From Rhodoferax sp. U11-2br (GTDB lineage: Bacteria; Pseudomonadota; Gammaproteobacteria; Burkholderiales; Burkholderiaceae_C), in assembly GCF_018619435.1 (NCBI RefSeq), contig NZ_JAHFZF010000003.1, positions 178,003 to 242,002 of the forward strand: a DNA stretch of 64,000 bases. The letters are read 5' to 3'. A program made the position numbers and the translations under genes. Positions 17,953 to 26,910 of this stretch are shown here, piece by piece; positions within the stretch are counted from its first letter, which is position 1, and the number at the start of each line of letters is the position of its first letter. The notes under the pieces are model-generated. The model worked only from the letters and a program-made list of their open reading frames with translations. It had not been told where the DNA came from and did no database searches.

Positions 17953-18429
17953 ATGGCCATCGATTGTTTTATCAAGTTTGACGGTGTCGAGGGTGAGTCA
18001 AGCAACAAGGACCACAAGGGGGAGGTTGAAGTCTTGTCCTGGAACTGGGGCATTGCCACCGCCGGGCAGGTGGGCGGCACCAGCACCAGCAAGGGCAAAA
18101 CGGTGGCGGAGCCCTTGAGTTTTGTGCATCTCTATGACAAGGCATCCCCCCTGCTGGCCAAACACTGTGCGGCGGGCAAACTCTTCAAGACGGTGGTTCT
18201 GACGTCCCGCAAGGCGGGTGAAGGCCAAAAGGATTTCCTGCAAGTGAACCTGAAGGACGCGCAAGTCACTAGCGTACAGCCCTCCTGCGCGGATGGTGGA
18301 GAGATCACCGAAGCTGTCACGCTGACCTACCGCGACATCGAATTTGCCTACAAACCCCAGGATGGCAAAGGTGGCTTGGGTGGTGATGTGAAGTTCGGCT
18401 GGGACGTGGCGAGTGCCCAAGTCCGCTGA
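17953..18429 (+). CDS. hcp: orphan Hcp-family type VI secretion tube protein
   Basis: The 158-aa protein begins [20 protein letters not shown] and contains [10 protein letters not shown] and [16 protein letters not shown], all typical of Hcp1. Such proteins form the hexameric rings of the T6SS tube and can carry effectors. The start at 17953 has AAGGAG upstream; the same frame is open from 17704 but lacks sense there. No other T6SS gene is within the window, so it is an orphan hcp working with a system elsewhere, or a relic. Flanked by mutS (divergent) and bchE. Confidence 0.88.
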   Translation: MAIDCFIKFDGVEGESSNKDHKGEVEVLSWNWGIATAGQVGGTSTSKGKTVAEPLSFVHLYDKASPLLAKHCAAGKLFKTVVLTSRKAGEGQKDFLQVNLKDAQVTSVQPSCADGGEITEAVTLTYRDIEFAYKPQDGKGGLGGDVKFGWDVASAQVR

Positions 18430-18487
18430 CGGTCGCGCTGCCCATCGGGGTGTCATCTGCCCCGGACAGTACCCCTTGCTCAAAGTG

Positions 18488-18501
18488 TTGATGCACGTCA
18501 A
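18488..18501. promoter_or_regulatory. FNR/FnrL-type box upstream of bchE
   Basis: TTGATGCACGTCAA matches TTGAT-N4-ATCAA at nine of ten specified bases. It is about 28 bp upstream (centre to centre) of the PpsR-type dyad. Activation under low oxygen would suit an oxygen-independent cyclase gene. Confidence 0.55.
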
Positions 18502-18513
18502 AATGCCGCAGAA

Positions 18514-18531
18514 TGTCAACAAAAGTTGACA
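18514..18531. promoter_or_regulatory. PpsR/CrtJ-type operator overlapping a -35 element
   Basis: The 18 bases fit TGT-N12-ACA, the PpsR/CrtJ site. They are the middle of a longer dyad, GAATGTCAAC-AAAA-GTTGACATTC (18511-18534). The right half contains TTGACA, a perfect sigma-70 -35, so bound repressor would block RNA polymerase. The bchE ATG is 67 bp downstream. Confidence 0.65.
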
Positions 18532-18597
18532 TTCATCAATGTCACAAAACAGCAGCCTAGGCACAGTAGCCTGGTCCTACAACTTACTGGAAAAGTT

Positions 18598-20280
18598 ATG
18601 CGCGTAATGCTCGTTCACCCCAATTACCACTCGGGTGGTGCTGAAATTGCCGGCACGTGGCCTCCAGCATGGGTGGCTTACCTGACTGGTTACCTCAAGG
18701 CAGGCGGTTATACCGATGTGGTGTTTGTTGATGCCATGACGCTGGACCTGAGTGAAGACGCCATGCGCCAGAAGTTTGCCGAGATCAAGCCCGACATCGT
18801 TGGCTGCACGGCCATCACCCCGTCGATCTACAAGGCACAGCGCCTGTTGCAGGTGGTGAAGGAGGTCAACCCGAACATCGTGACCGTGCTGGGTGGTATC
18901 CATGCCACCTTCATGTTCTCGCAGGTGCTCGGTGAGTCGCCCTGGATTGATGCGATTGTGCGTGGTGAAGGTGAACAGGTGTTCCTGAACCTGGTGAAAG
19001 CGGTGGATGCCGGTGACTTCATGCAAAACCGGGACGCTGTCAAAGGCATTGCCTACCGCAACGACGAGGGCAAGATTGTGGCCACTCCGGCCGAGCCACC
19101 GATTGCCGACCTGGACACCATCACACCAGACTGGGGCATCCTGGACTGGAGCAAATACATCTACACCCCAATGAATGTGCGGGTGGCGATCCCCAACTTT
19201 GCGCGCGGCTGCCCGTTCACCTGCAGTTTCTGCAGCCAGTGGAAGTTCTGGCGCGACTATCGCATCCGCGACCCGAAAAAAGTGGTCGACGAGATCGAGG
19301 ACCTGGTCAAGAACCACAAGGTTGGCTTCTTCATCCTGGCCGACGAAGAGCCCACCATCCACCGCAAGAAGTTCATCCAGTTCTGCGAAGAACTGGTCGA
19401 GCGCAAGCTGCCGGTGTTGTGGGGCATCAACACCCGCGTGACTGACATCCTGCGTGACGAAAAACTGCTGCCGTTGTACCGCAAGGCTGGCTTGATCCAC
19501 GTGTCGCTGGGTACCGAAGCCGCCGCCCAGCTCAAGCTCGATTTGTTCAACAAAGAGACCACGATTGAGCAGAACAAGAAGGCCATCCGCCTGCTGCGTG
19601 AAGCCGGCATCGTGACCGAAGCGCAGTTCATCGTGGGTCTGGAGAACGAAACCGCCGAGACCATTGAGGAAACCTACCGCATGACGCGTGACTGGAACCC
19701 CGACATGGCCAACTGGGCGATGTACACCCCGTGGCCGTTCTCCGACCTGTTCCAGGAACTGGGCGACAAGGTCGAGGTGTTTGACTACGAGAAGTACAAC
19801 TTCGTCACCCCGATCATGAAACCCACCGCCATGGACCGTGGTGAGCTGCTGGACCGGGTGATGAACAACTACCGCCGGTTCTTCATGAACAAGACCTTCT
19901 TCCAGTACCCATGGACGCGCGACCCGGTGCGCCGAAAGTACCTGATGGGTTGCCTGAAAGCGTTCTTGAAGAGCGGTTTTGAGCGCAAGTTCTATGACCT
20001 GGGTCGGGTCGGTTACTGGGGCCCGCAGAGCAAGAAAAAGGTCGACTTCAAGTTTGACCAAGGTGTGCGCCACGAACGCCCCGATGCCGCTTTGGTGGCC
20101 AAGGCCGACGAAGGCTGGATCACCATGCACGGCCCCAAGATCGAGATGCGCCGCAAGAAGGGCGAGGACATCGCCGCAGAAGCCATTGCCGCACAAGCCG
20201 CCGCAGCCGCTGCAATGCCGGTATCGGCCTGTGGTGGTGGTAAAGAGCAAATGACCGAAGAAGAAATGGCCAGAGCTTGA
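18598..20280 (+). CDS. bchE: anaerobic Mg-protoporphyrin IX monomethyl ester cyclase BchE
   Basis: The 560-aa radical-SAM enzyme forms the fifth ring of bacteriochlorophyll without oxygen. An N-terminal B12-binding domain ([19 protein letters not shown]) precedes the SAM cluster motif in [14 protein letters not shown] (CxxxCxxC). The start at 18598 follows GGAAAAG and matches the family N-terminus; the frame is open from 18526 but that part is untranslated leader. The C-terminus is extended and alanine-rich. It overlaps bchJ by one base. FNR and PpsR sites upstream imply expression in low oxygen. Confidence 0.95.
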   Translation: MRVMLVHPNYHSGGAEIAGTWPPAWVAYLTGYLKAGGYTDVVFVDAMTLDLSEDAMRQKFAEIKPDIVGCTAITPSIYKAQRLLQVVKEVNPNIVTVLGGIHATFMFSQVLGESPWIDAIVRGEGEQVFLNLVKAVDAGDFMQNRDAVKGIAYRNDEGKIVATPAEPPIADLDTITPDWGILDWSKYIYTPMNVRVAIPNFARGCPFTCSFCSQWKFWRDYRIRDPKKVVDEIEDLVKNHKVGFFILADEEPTIHRKKFIQFCEELVERKLPVLWGINTRVTDILRDEKLLPLYRKAGLIHVSLGTEAAAQLKLDLFNKETTIEQNKKAIRLLREAGIVTEAQFIVGLENETAETIEETYRMTRDWNPDMANWAMYTPWPFSDLFQELGDKVEVFDYEKYNFVTPIMKPTAMDRGELLDRVMNNYRRFFMNKTFFQYPWTRDPVRRKYLMGCLKAFLKSGFERKFYDLGRVGYWGPQSKKKVDFKFDQGVRHERPDAALVAKADEGWITMHGPKIEMRRKKGEDIAAEAIAAQAAAAAAMPVSACGGGKEQMTEEEMARA

Positions 20281-20882
20281 TGGGTGCAGTCGACGGCGTG
20301 GCGGGCCGCATTGGGCCCAACGCCATCATTCGTGTGTTGGAGACCCTGCGCGAGGCCTTCGGGCAGGATGTCACGGCTGGTCTGTTTGTGCAGGCCCGGC
20401 TGGGGCACTATCTCGATCAACTGCCCGAAAAAATGGTCAACGAGACCGAGGTGTGGCGCTTGCACCAGGTCTTGCGTGAGCAGTTGGGGCAGCCCACCTG
20501 TGCCGACATCACCTGGAAGGCTGGCCTCAAAACCGCCGACTACCTGTTGGCCAACCGCATCCCCAAGGCCGCGCAAGTGGTGTTCAAGGCGCTGCCTGCT
20601 GCGGCCTCGGCGCGTCTGCTGCTGAAAACCATCGGAGGCCACAGCTGGACCTTTGCGGGCAGTGGCCAGTTCAGCTACGAGGTGGGGCAGACGGTGGTGC
20701 TGACGATTCGCAACAACCCGCTGTGCCGCGATGTTCGTACCGATGTGCCTGTGTGTGACTTTTATTCCGCCACCTTCGAGCGCCTGTTCCAGGTGCTGGT
20801 GCACCCCAACACCCAAGTCGAAGAGACCGCTTGTGAAGCCAAGGGCGACGATGTGTGCCGTTTTGAGTTGCGCTGGAAATAG
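20280..20882 (+). CDS. bchJ: BchJ, V4R-domain bacteriochlorophyll biosynthesis protein
   Basis: The 200-aa protein has the 4-vinyl-reductase (V4R) domain, with FVQARLGHYLDQLPEKMVNE near the N-terminus and a cysteine-bearing C-terminal part (CEAKGDDVCRFEL). BchJ was first assigned as the 8-vinyl reductase; later work gave that reaction to BciA/BciB and left BchJ a supporting role, so its chemistry is uncertain. The ATG shares the A of the bchE TGA (TGATG), indicating translational coupling. The stop codon lies within a copy of the interspersed repeat. Confidence 0.92.
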   Translation: MGAVDGVAGRIGPNAIIRVLETLREAFGQDVTAGLFVQARLGHYLDQLPEKMVNETEVWRLHQVLREQLGQPTCADITWKAGLKTADYLLANRIPKAAQVVFKALPAAASARLLLKTIGGHSWTFAGSGQFSYEVGQTVVLTIRNNPLCRDVRTDVPVCDFYSATFERLFQVLVHPNTQVEETACEAKGDDVCRFELRWK

Positions 20883-20924
20883 GCTCTAGCCCTTGTGTAG
20901 TCTGGGCTAATGGCTTCATAAATC
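20877..20924 (+). repeat. interspersed palindromic repeat at the bchJ 3' end, copy C
   Basis: GAAATAGGCTCTAGCCCTT, gtgta, then GGGCTAATGGCTTCATAAATCA. The repeat supplies the TAG stop of bchJ and fills the gap to the convergent CrtC-like gene. Confidence 0.65.
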
Positions 20925-20933
20925 AGATCTGAC

Positions 20934-22073
20934 TCACAGGCTCAGTGGCTTGGCGTAGCCTGTCATCTCCAGATAACCCCGACCCACCGGCTGGCCTTGT
21001 GCATCCAGCAAGTCACTCAGACCCTCCCAGTAGATCGCACCGGTGGAGCGGCTGCTGTCGAGTTCCTGGTCGTCGACCAAGGCGCGTACGGTGAAGTGCG
21101 TGGGGGTGGATGAGGCGCCGGGCACGGTCACCCGCCATTCCACCGGGTAGCTTGTGGCACTGGCCGGGCTGGTCCAGCGGCGTATGGGCTCAAAACTCAC
21201 CTGATCGTGCCCAAAGACCACCGGCACCAAGGCATCCTTGGCGCGCCAGGAGCCACCGGCCCACACCGTGCCACCGGTTTTGTTGCGCAAGCGAAAGGCT
21301 GTCAGTGCGCTGCCATTGTTGAGGTTCATGCCGATCCAGTCCCAGCCCACCGCCTGTGGCGCCATGATGGACTGGCTCCACTCATGGTCCAGCCAGGCGC
21401 GCCCGATCACCGCCTGGCGCTGGCCGTCCAGTGTCAACTGGCCACTCACACGAAGCTGCGGCAGGCTGTAATAAAAGCTGGCCTGACTCGCCTCGGGTCC
21501 TTTGCGCGACAGGCCTGCATCACCTTGCAGCAGCAGCGACTGGGTTTCCTGTAGGTTCAGCTCAAAGGCAAAACCTTCTCCATTTGCACGCGCCAGGTAG
21601 CTGCTGCCACGCCGCTGCAGCGACCAATCGCGCAGGGTGACATCGGTGTCGGTGTCACTGGCCTGGGTCAAGTCGACTTGCGCGTTACCCGAGCTGCGGG
21701 CAATCCGCTGGTCATGTAACAGGCGCTGACCCGTCACATCGGTGACCGCCGCGTGGGCAAAGTGCAGTTGCTTGGCGGCGAAACCCGAGCGCATGGCCTG
21801 TGTGCTCGGCACGCGCGAGCGGAAAAACGTCAGCTGAAAACCAAATAAGCGGCCCTGCGCCTGCAGCTCACCCGTGACATACCACCATTCGGTGTCCGTG
21901 TTCGGGTGGCTACCCAGGTCACGTGGAAACTGCAGCGGGCGCTTGACCAGCACCGCTGGCGCTGCAGTGGGGTCGCTGCTTTGCGCCTGCGTCTGGCCGT
22001 GCCACAGCGGGGCAATCAGCGTCGCTGCCACCCACTGGCGGCGGGTCAGGGGCGTGAAGGTCGGGGTGTGCAA
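20934..22073 (-). CDS. exported CrtC/AttH-like lipocalin-fold protein
   Basis: The 379-aa protein has a Tat-like signal (TRRQW then a hydrophobic stretch and AQA) and the hydroxyneurosporene synthase/AttH domain: DTEWWYVTGELQ, DHEWSQSIM and GWDWIGMNLNNGSAL are its conserved tryptophan-rich segments. Sequence annotation often calls these carotenoid 1,2-hydratases. The signal peptide and the usual genomic link with an FtsX-type permease and LolD-type ATPase (here at 31865 and 43958) argue for an envelope transport role. The nearby bch genes keep a carotenoid role possible. Confidence 0.75.
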   Translation of the reverse strand: MHTPTFTPLTRRQWVAATLIAPLWHGQTQAQSSDPTAAPAVLVKRPLQFPRDLGSHPNTDTEWWYVTGELQAQGRLFGFQLTFFRSRVPSTQAMRSGFAAKQLHFAHAAVTDVTGQRLLHDQRIARSSGNAQVDLTQASDTDTDVTLRDWSLQRRGSSYLARANGEGFAFELNLQETQSLLLQGDAGLSRKGPEASQASFYYSLPQLRVSGQLTLDGQRQAVIGRAWLDHEWSQSIMAPQAVGWDWIGMNLNNGSALTAFRLRNKTGGTVWAGGSWRAKDALVPVVFGHDQVSFEPIRRWTSPASATSYPVEWRVTVPGASSTPTHFTVRALVDDQELDSSRSTGAIYWEGLSDLLDAQGQPVGRGYLEMTGYAKPLSL

Positions 22074-22082
22074 GCGGGTGTC

Positions 22083-22253
22083 TCAGGCGCCGGGTTTCGG
22101 CGCCCGGTCTTGAAGGGCTTTGAGAATACCGGCCGGGATCGGGCGGCACTGGCATTCTTTGTTGTGCGCCACATGCCAGTCGATACGCTGTTGCAGACTG
22201 GGGTTTTTGGGCATGGCGTGTTGTTCATGCCACAGCTTATTGATCTTGCCCAT
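22083..22253 (-). CDS. small conserved hypothetical protein
   Basis: This 56-aa basic protein begins MGKINKLWHEQHAMPKNPSL and contains CQCRPIP. The start at 22253 lies within the 3' end of the carboxymuconolactone-decarboxylase-like gene (17-bp overlap). I recognise the pattern as a recurring small proteobacterial hypothetical but know no function. It lies 10 nt before the CrtC-like gene, so these genes may be one transcript. Confidence 0.65.
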   Translation of the reverse strand: MGKINKLWHEQHAMPKNPSLQQRIDWHVAHNKECQCRPIPAGILKALQDRAPKPGA

Positions 22254-22551
22254 CGTAGGCCTCCAGCGCAATAGGTAACGCACCAATGACCGTGGCACCG
22301 GCGGCTGGCAGGCCGAGCAGCACGGCGCTCAGAACTTCTTGCCGTGACGCCCCCTGTGATTTGGCTGAGAGCACATGGAATGGCACACCAGAGGTGTTGC
22401 CGGTGGCGGCAAGGACCGCAATGTAGGCCAATTCCTCGGTCTTCTTGTCCAAAGCACTGGCCTCATCCAGGGCCTGTGCCATTTGCATCCAGGCCTGCGC
22501 CTGGGCTGGGGCTTCTTGTAGGAATACGGAGAATGCTTTTGAGATGCTCAT
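22237..22551 (-). CDS. carboxymuconolactone-decarboxylase/AhpD-fold protein lacking the CxxC
   Basis: The 104-aa protein has the all-helical CMD fold pattern (KTEELAYIAVLAATGN followed by GVPFHVLSAKSQGASRQEV). In AhpD-like members a CxxC-x3-H peroxidase motif sits here. In this protein the histidine is present but both cysteines are missing (TSGVPFH), so redox activity is unlikely. Neighbouring genes give no clear pathway. The function is unknown. Confidence 0.72.
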   Translation of the reverse strand: MSISKAFSVFLQEAPAQAQAWMQMAQALDEASALDKKTEELAYIAVLAATGNTSGVPFHVLSAKSQGASRQEVLSAVLLGLPAAGATVIGALPIALEAYDGQDQ

Positions 22552-22626
22552 TGGGGTTCCTTGGGTGCCAAGTGCCTGTGGCTCGATGACGTTTGGTGTA
22601 AGGGTCGACTCATCTCAACGCAACAG

Positions 22627-23028
22627 CTAGCGCACCCGATCAGCGGGGTGATTCACCCCATCGTTGGTGGGCACGTCTTGGATATCAAACGGATTGACAC
22701 CTTCCAAACAACCCACGTTGTAACCGTACTCGTTGGGGTTGGATCGGCGCTGGTGGTGGGTGTAGATCCCGCACACAGAGCAGAAATAGTGTTTGGCTGT
22801 TTTGGTGTTGAACTCGTACAAACGCAACTTGTCGTGGCCTTGAACAATTTCGATGCCTGACAAGGGCACAGACGCCACGATGGCGCCTTTTCGGCGGCAG
22901 ATCGAGCAGTCACAACGACGCGGATTCACAATGCCATCAGGCAGATGCAGGCGCAAAACCACGGCGCCGCAGTGGCAGGATGCCAGGTGTTTCTCTTCAA
23001 TGTGTGTGGGGCCAACCTGTTTGATCAT
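22627..23028 (-). CDS. GFA-family zinc protein (CENP-V/GFA domain)
   Basis: The 133-aa protein shows the glutathione-dependent formaldehyde-activating-type zinc pattern: SCHCGAVVLRLHL, CDCSICRRKGA and FCSVCGIYTHHQRR. These cysteines form two zinc sites. Most members are not proven formaldehyde enzymes, so only the fold is assigned. The start at 23028 has AAGGACAG seven bases upstream; the frame is open to 23196 but overlaps the upstream gene. It is cytoplasmic with no membrane segment. Confidence 0.82.
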   Translation of the reverse strand: MIKQVGPTHIEEKHLASCHCGAVVLRLHLPDGIVNPRRCDCSICRRKGAIVASVPLSGIEIVQGHDKLRLYEFNTKTAKHYFCSVCGIYTHHQRRSNPNEYGYNVGCLEGVNPFDIQDVPTNDGVNHPADRVR

Positions 23029-23129
23029 GGTCTGTCCTTGTGATGATGGTGGGTCGACGTCTGTAGCCAGCGTCTCCATTTTGACCAACTTCAGCGGCAC
23101 GGAAAAATCGCCCAACAAGCGATCAGCCG

Positions 23130-24173
23130 TCAGTCTAGTTTCGCCCGAAGTTCGGCTGCCGAAGGGTTGCAATCCCCGATGTTCTTGTACACCCACGCCG
23201 GGTCAAAATACGAGCCCAGGTAACGTTCACCCGAGTCACATAACAGTGACAGGATCGAGCCTTGTTGGCCTTGCTCGCGCATCTCGCTGGCCAGTTGCAG
23301 CATGCCGACCAGGTTGGTGCCGGTGGAGGGGCCGACCTTGCGGCCGAGCAAACCGGAGAGCAGCTGCATCGCCGCCACCGAATCGACATCGGCGACCTCG
23401 ATCATGCGGTCAACCAGGGTGCGGATGAAGCTGGGTTCGACCCGTGGTCGGCCAATGCCTTCGATGTGGGAGCCGGGACCGGTCACGCTGGCGTCACCGG
23501 TGCGGTGGTACTCACCAAACACCGAGCCGGCCGGGTCGGCCACACACAGCTGTGTGTCGTGGCGCTGGTAACGCACAAAACGACCTATGGTGGCGCTGGT
23601 GCCACCGGTGCCGGCACCCACCACAATCCATTTCGGCACCGGGAAACGTTCCCGCGCCATCTGGCTGAACATGCTTTGCGCGATGTTGTTGCTGCTACGC
23701 CAGTCGGTGGCGCGTTCGGCATAGGTGAACTGGTCCATGTAGTGGCCACCGGTGTTACAGGCCAGTTCGCGCGCTTCGTCGTAGACGGCGCTGGCACTGT
23801 CAACCAGGTGGCAGCGGCCACCGTAAAACTCGATCTGGGCGATTTTTTCACACGAGGTGGCGCGTGGCATCACCGCGATGAAGGGCAGGCCCAGCAGCCT
23901 GGCAAAGTAGGCTTCACTCACCGCAGTGGAGCCGCTGGACGACTCGACCACGGTCGAGCCCTCGTGGATCCAGCCATTACACAGTGCGTACAAAAACAGA
24001 GAACGCGCCAGCCGGTGTTTCAGGCTGCCAGTGGGGTGGGTGGATTCGTCTTTGAGGTACAGGTCGATGCCGCAACTGGCAAAGCCGGGCAGCGGCAGGG
24101 CGATCAGGTGGGTGTCAGCGCTGCGCTGGTAATCGGCCTCGATCTGCGCGATGGCGTTGTGGAGCCAGTTCAT
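23130..24173 (-). CDS. PLP-dependent cysteine synthase-family enzyme (Cds1-like)
   Basis: The 347-aa fold-type II PLP enzyme has the Schiff-base lysine in HPTGSLKHR, an asparagine-free substrate loop [15 protein letters not shown], and the glycine-rich phosphate loop [14 protein letters not shown]. Divergence from CysK/CysM and the sequence [20 protein letters not shown] fit the Cds1-like L-cysteine desulfhydrase group, which releases sulfide and pyruvate from cysteine. The reaction is inferred. The ATG at 24173 is preferred; a TTG four codons upstream is possible. It lies 64 nt after the aot transporter operon. Confidence 0.78.
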   Translation of the reverse strand: MNWLHNAIAQIEADYQRSADTHLIALPLPGFASCGIDLYLKDESTHPTGSLKHRLARSLFLYALCNGWIHEGSTVVESSSGSTAVSEAYFARLLGLPFIAVMPRATSCEKIAQIEFYGGRCHLVDSASAVYDEARELACNTGGHYMDQFTYAERATDWRSSNNIAQSMFSQMARERFPVPKWIVVGAGTGGTSATIGRFVRYQRHDTQLCVADPAGSVFGEYHRTGDASVTGPGSHIEGIGRPRVEPSFIRTLVDRMIEVADVDSVAAMQLLSGLLGRKVGPSTGTNLVGMLQLASEMREQGQQGSILSLLCDSGERYLGSYFDPAWVYKNIGDCNPSAAELRAKLD

Positions 24174-24190
24174 AGGGTTTCTCAAAAATG

Positions 24191-24238
24191 TGAGCTTCTC
24201 ACCCTTATTGCATAAGGGCTACAGCCTGCTTTTTTGCT
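24191..24238 (+). repeat. interspersed palindromic repeat, intergenic copy D
   Basis: TGAGCTTCTCACCCTT, attgc, ATAAGGGCTACAGCC, then TGCTTTTTTGCT. It fills the gap between aotP and the Cds1-like gene, where its stem and the A-tract on the minus strand might also act as an end-of-operon hairpin. Confidence 0.65.
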
Positions 24239-25017
24239 TACTTCAGGCTGCCCGAGAGGAACTGCGCCAGGCGCACACTCTTGGGGTTGGAGAGCACATG
24301 CGCCGGGTTGCCTTCTTCTTCGATCAGACCCTTGTGCAAGAAGATCAGGTGGTTGGAGACCTCACGGGCAAAGCCCATTTCATGGGTCACCACCACCATG
24401 GTGCGGCCTTCCAAAGCCAGGTTTTTCATGACCTTGAGCACCTCGGACACCAGTTCGGGGTCGAGCGCGCTGGTGGGTTCGTCAAACAACATCACCTCGG
24501 GCTCCATCGCCAGTGCGCGGGCAATCGCCACACGTTGCTGCTGGCCACCGCTCAGGTGTGCGGGGTAGGCGTCTTCCTTGCCTTCCAAGCCGACCTTGGC
24601 CAGGTACTTGCGGGCAGTTTCCACCGCCTGGTCGTGCGGCACCTTCAACACATGCACCGGTGCTTCGATGATGTTTTGCAACACCGTCATGTGGGCCCAC
24701 AGGTTGAAGTGCTGGAACACCATGGCCAGCTTGGTGCGCAGGCGCGCCAACTGTTTCGGGTTGGCGGGGTGCAACTCACCGTTGGCACTGGGGTTCAGGT
24801 GCAGCTCTTCACCGGCCACGTTGATACGCCCCTGGTGGGGCTTTTCCAGCAGGTTGATACACCGCAGAAAGGTGCTTTTGCCCGAGCCCGAGCTGCCGAT
24901 GATGCTGATCACATCGCCCGCATGGGCGGTCAGCGACACCCCCTTGAGCACCTCGTTGGAGCCAAAGCGCTTGTGGATGTTTTCAACCTGGAGTTTGAGG
25001 GTGGTGGTGGCGGTCAT
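24238..25017 (-). CDS. aotP: basic amino-acid ABC transporter ATPase (AotP/HisP)
   Basis: The 259-aa ATPase has Walker [10 protein letters not shown], the Q-loop FQHFNLWAH, signature [15 protein letters not shown] and Walker [13 protein letters not shown]. The HisP-type insertion between Walker A and the Q-loop ([17 protein letters not shown]) separates it from the Aap ATPase at 5504. It ends the operon aotJ-aotQ-aotM-aotO-aotP and should power import of arginine, ornithine, lysine or histidine. Confidence 0.92.
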   Translation of the reverse strand: MTATTTLKLQVENIHKRFGSNEVLKGVSLTAHAGDVISIIGSSGSGKSTFLRCINLLEKPHQGRINVAGEELHLNPSANGELHPANPKQLARLRTKLAMVFQHFNLWAHMTVLQNIIEAPVHVLKVPHDQAVETARKYLAKVGLEGKEDAYPAHLSGGQQQRVAIARALAMEPEVMLFDEPTSALDPELVSEVLKVMKNLALEGRTMVVVTHEMGFAREVSNHLIFLHKGLIEEEGNPAHVLSNPKSVRLAQFLSGSLK

Positions 25018-25047
25018 GGAAAGGCTCTTGTAGTCGGGTCGGCGTGG

Positions 25048-26178
25048 TCAGGCGCCAAGCAGGGCACCGGTGCGAAACGCCTGGGCGCCTGCAATCTTGC
25101 CCAGTTCACCGCCGGTGGTGATGTAGCGGTCGCGGATGCGGGCGTAAAACAGGCCATCGACACCGGCCCGCACCTGCTCGATGCTGCCCTCGATCGGGTT
25201 GATGACCTCTGCTACCAGGTCACCCTTGCTCAAGGTTTGGCCGGGTTCAGCGGCAAACACCACCACACCGGGAGATCGGGCATGCAGGGTCTCAGACCCG
25301 GCCAGTGGGGTGGCTTCACACAAGGGTGCGGGGACATCGGGCGCACGCTCACAGCCCCAGACACCGATGTGCTGCAGCCAGCCCGTGATGGCCTGCGCAT
25401 CGCGCTGGGCCAGGTCATGGCGCACGTCCAGCTCACCACGCAGCTCCACGGTGGTGCTGCAGCAGCCTTGTGGCAGTGGTGCGTTGACACCCGCCGCCTG
25501 CAGTTTGTCGGCCAGTTGCCACCAGGCGCTGGACAGGCATTCGTCAAACGGGCGATTGCCCGAATTGCGTGCCAGCAGAATGGTCTGGCTGCTCAGGAAG
25601 TGCGCCAACGGTGCCAGTTGTGGCCAGCAAGGTTCTTCGGTGTAGAAATGCAGCACACCTTCGCAGTCGCAGTGCAGATCCAGCACATAGTCTGCGTCAT
25701 GTGAGAGCAGCAGCAGCCTGCGGCGCAGGCTTTGCAGCTCGGTATCAGGTACCCAGGCGTCCAGATAGTCGCGCATGGCCTGGCGCACCAGTTGAACATT
25801 GGCTGCTGCGTCATCAGACAGACCACTCATGATCGCAGGGGCCACTGCAGCCGCCAGATCGGGGTAATGGCGGTTGAAGTTTTCCGAGGTGTCGAGTTCA
25901 AAACGGCCCATCGGTTTGTGGTCCAGCCGCTGGGCCAGGCCAATCGGGTTGGACACCGGCACCAACACCACCTCACCACAAATCAAGCCCTGGGCGTCAG
26001 CCGCCTCAAGCGCCGCGCGCAAATGGTGAGCCATCAACATGCCGGGCAATTCTTCGGCGTGTAAGCTGGCCTGGATGTAAATTTTGAGGCCCGAGCCGGG
26101 CTGGCCAAAGTGAAAACTGGTCAGGGTTTTGTGGCTGCCCAGACTGGGCGACAACAGGGGGTGATCCATACGCTGCAT
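25048..26178 (-). CDS. aotO: AotO-like succinylglutamate desuccinylase/aspartoacylase-family protein
   Basis: The 376-aa protein belongs to the zinc carboxypeptidase-like AstE/aspartoacylase group. Visible metal ligands are H40 and E43 (SLHAEELPG) and the histidine of LDLHCDCEG; the substrate arginine region is DTSENFNRHYP. In Pseudomonas aeruginosa the aotJQMOP operon carries a protein of this family as aotO, and gene order here is the same. It may deacylate an imported acyl-amino acid; the substrate is not known. Confidence 0.82.
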   Translation of the reverse strand: MQRMDHPLLSPSLGSHKTLTSFHFGQPGSGLKIYIQASLHAEELPGMLMAHHLRAALEAADAQGLICGEVVLVPVSNPIGLAQRLDHKPMGRFELDTSENFNRHYPDLAAAVAPAIMSGLSDDAAANVQLVRQAMRDYLDAWVPDTELQSLRRRLLLLSHDADYVLDLHCDCEGVLHFYTEEPCWPQLAPLAHFLSSQTILLARNSGNRPFDECLSSAWWQLADKLQAAGVNAPLPQGCCSTTVELRGELDVRHDLAQRDAQAITGWLQHIGVWGCERAPDVPAPLCEATPLAGSETLHARSPGVVVFAAEPGQTLSKGDLVAEVINPIEGSIEQVRAGVDGLFYARIRDRYITTGGELGKIAGAQAFRTGALLGA

Positions 26179-26196
26179 GACAACAATCCATCCAGG

Positions 26197-26910
26197 TTAG
26201 TGTTTGCGTGGCGCCAAATAGGCCAGCAGCCGACCTTCGCTGAAGCGGAAAAAACCGATCAGGCAGAACGAGGCCGTCAGGTAAATCGCGGCGGCGGCCA
26301 GATAGGCCTCAAAGGGCAGGTAATAGGTGGCGTAGATGCGGCTGGCTGCCGAGGTGACGTCCAGCATATTGGGCACCGCGCTGGCCAGGCTGGTGGCATG
26401 CAGCATCATCACCACCTCGTTGCTGTAGGCGGGCAGGGTGCGGCGCATGGCGCTGGGCAAGACCACGCGCCACATGGTCTGGACACGGCTCATGCCATAG
26501 GCGTGGGCCGCTTCGATCTCGCCCGCGCTGGTTTCACGAATGGCACCGGCCAGCATCTCGGCGGTGTATCCGGCAGTGTTCAGGCTGAAGGCCAGCAGCG
26601 CACAGAAAAACGGCTCTTTGAAATAGGTCCAGGGCCAGACCGCGTCCCAGCGCGCCTGGATCCATTCCAGCTGGCCCAGGCCGTAATAAATCAGGTAAAC
26701 CTGGATCAACAGTGGTGTGCCGCGAATCACAAAGGTGTAGGCACCGACCAACCAGCGCAGCGGCGCCCAGGGGCCGGTCAGCATCAACGCAAAAACCAGG
26801 GCCAGCACCCCTCCCACAGCCAGCGAGGCAAACAGCAGCCACAGCGTGATGACAATGCCATTGCCAAACAAGGCCAGGTTGTCTGGCTCAAAAATGACAG
26901 CCCATTCCAT
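26197..26910 (-). CDS. aotM: basic amino-acid ABC permease AotM
   Basis: This 237-aa inner-membrane permease of the HisM type has five helices and an EAA loop (AGAIRETSAGEIEAAHAYGM). Its ATG shares one base with the aotQ TAA, a sign of coupling. The length is normal for HisM, much shorter than AapM at 6289. It pairs with AotQ. Confidence 0.92.
   Translation of the reverse strand: MEWAVIFEPDNLALFGNGIVITLWLLFASLAVGGVLALVFALMLTGPWAPLRWLVGAYTFVIRGTPLLIQVYLIYYGLGQLEWIQARWDAVWPWTYFKEPFFCALLAFSLNTAGYTAEMLAGAIRETSAGEIEAAHAYGMSRVQTMWRVVLPSAMRRTLPAYSNEVVMMLHATSLASAVPNMLDVTSAASRIYATYYLPFEAYLAAAAIYLTASFCLIGFFRFSEGRLLAYLAPRKH

Noticed and set aside
23430..23470. GGTTCGACCC resembling a tRNA T-arm
   Set aside because: Lies in the Cds1-like gene and no acceptor or anticodon stems surround it.
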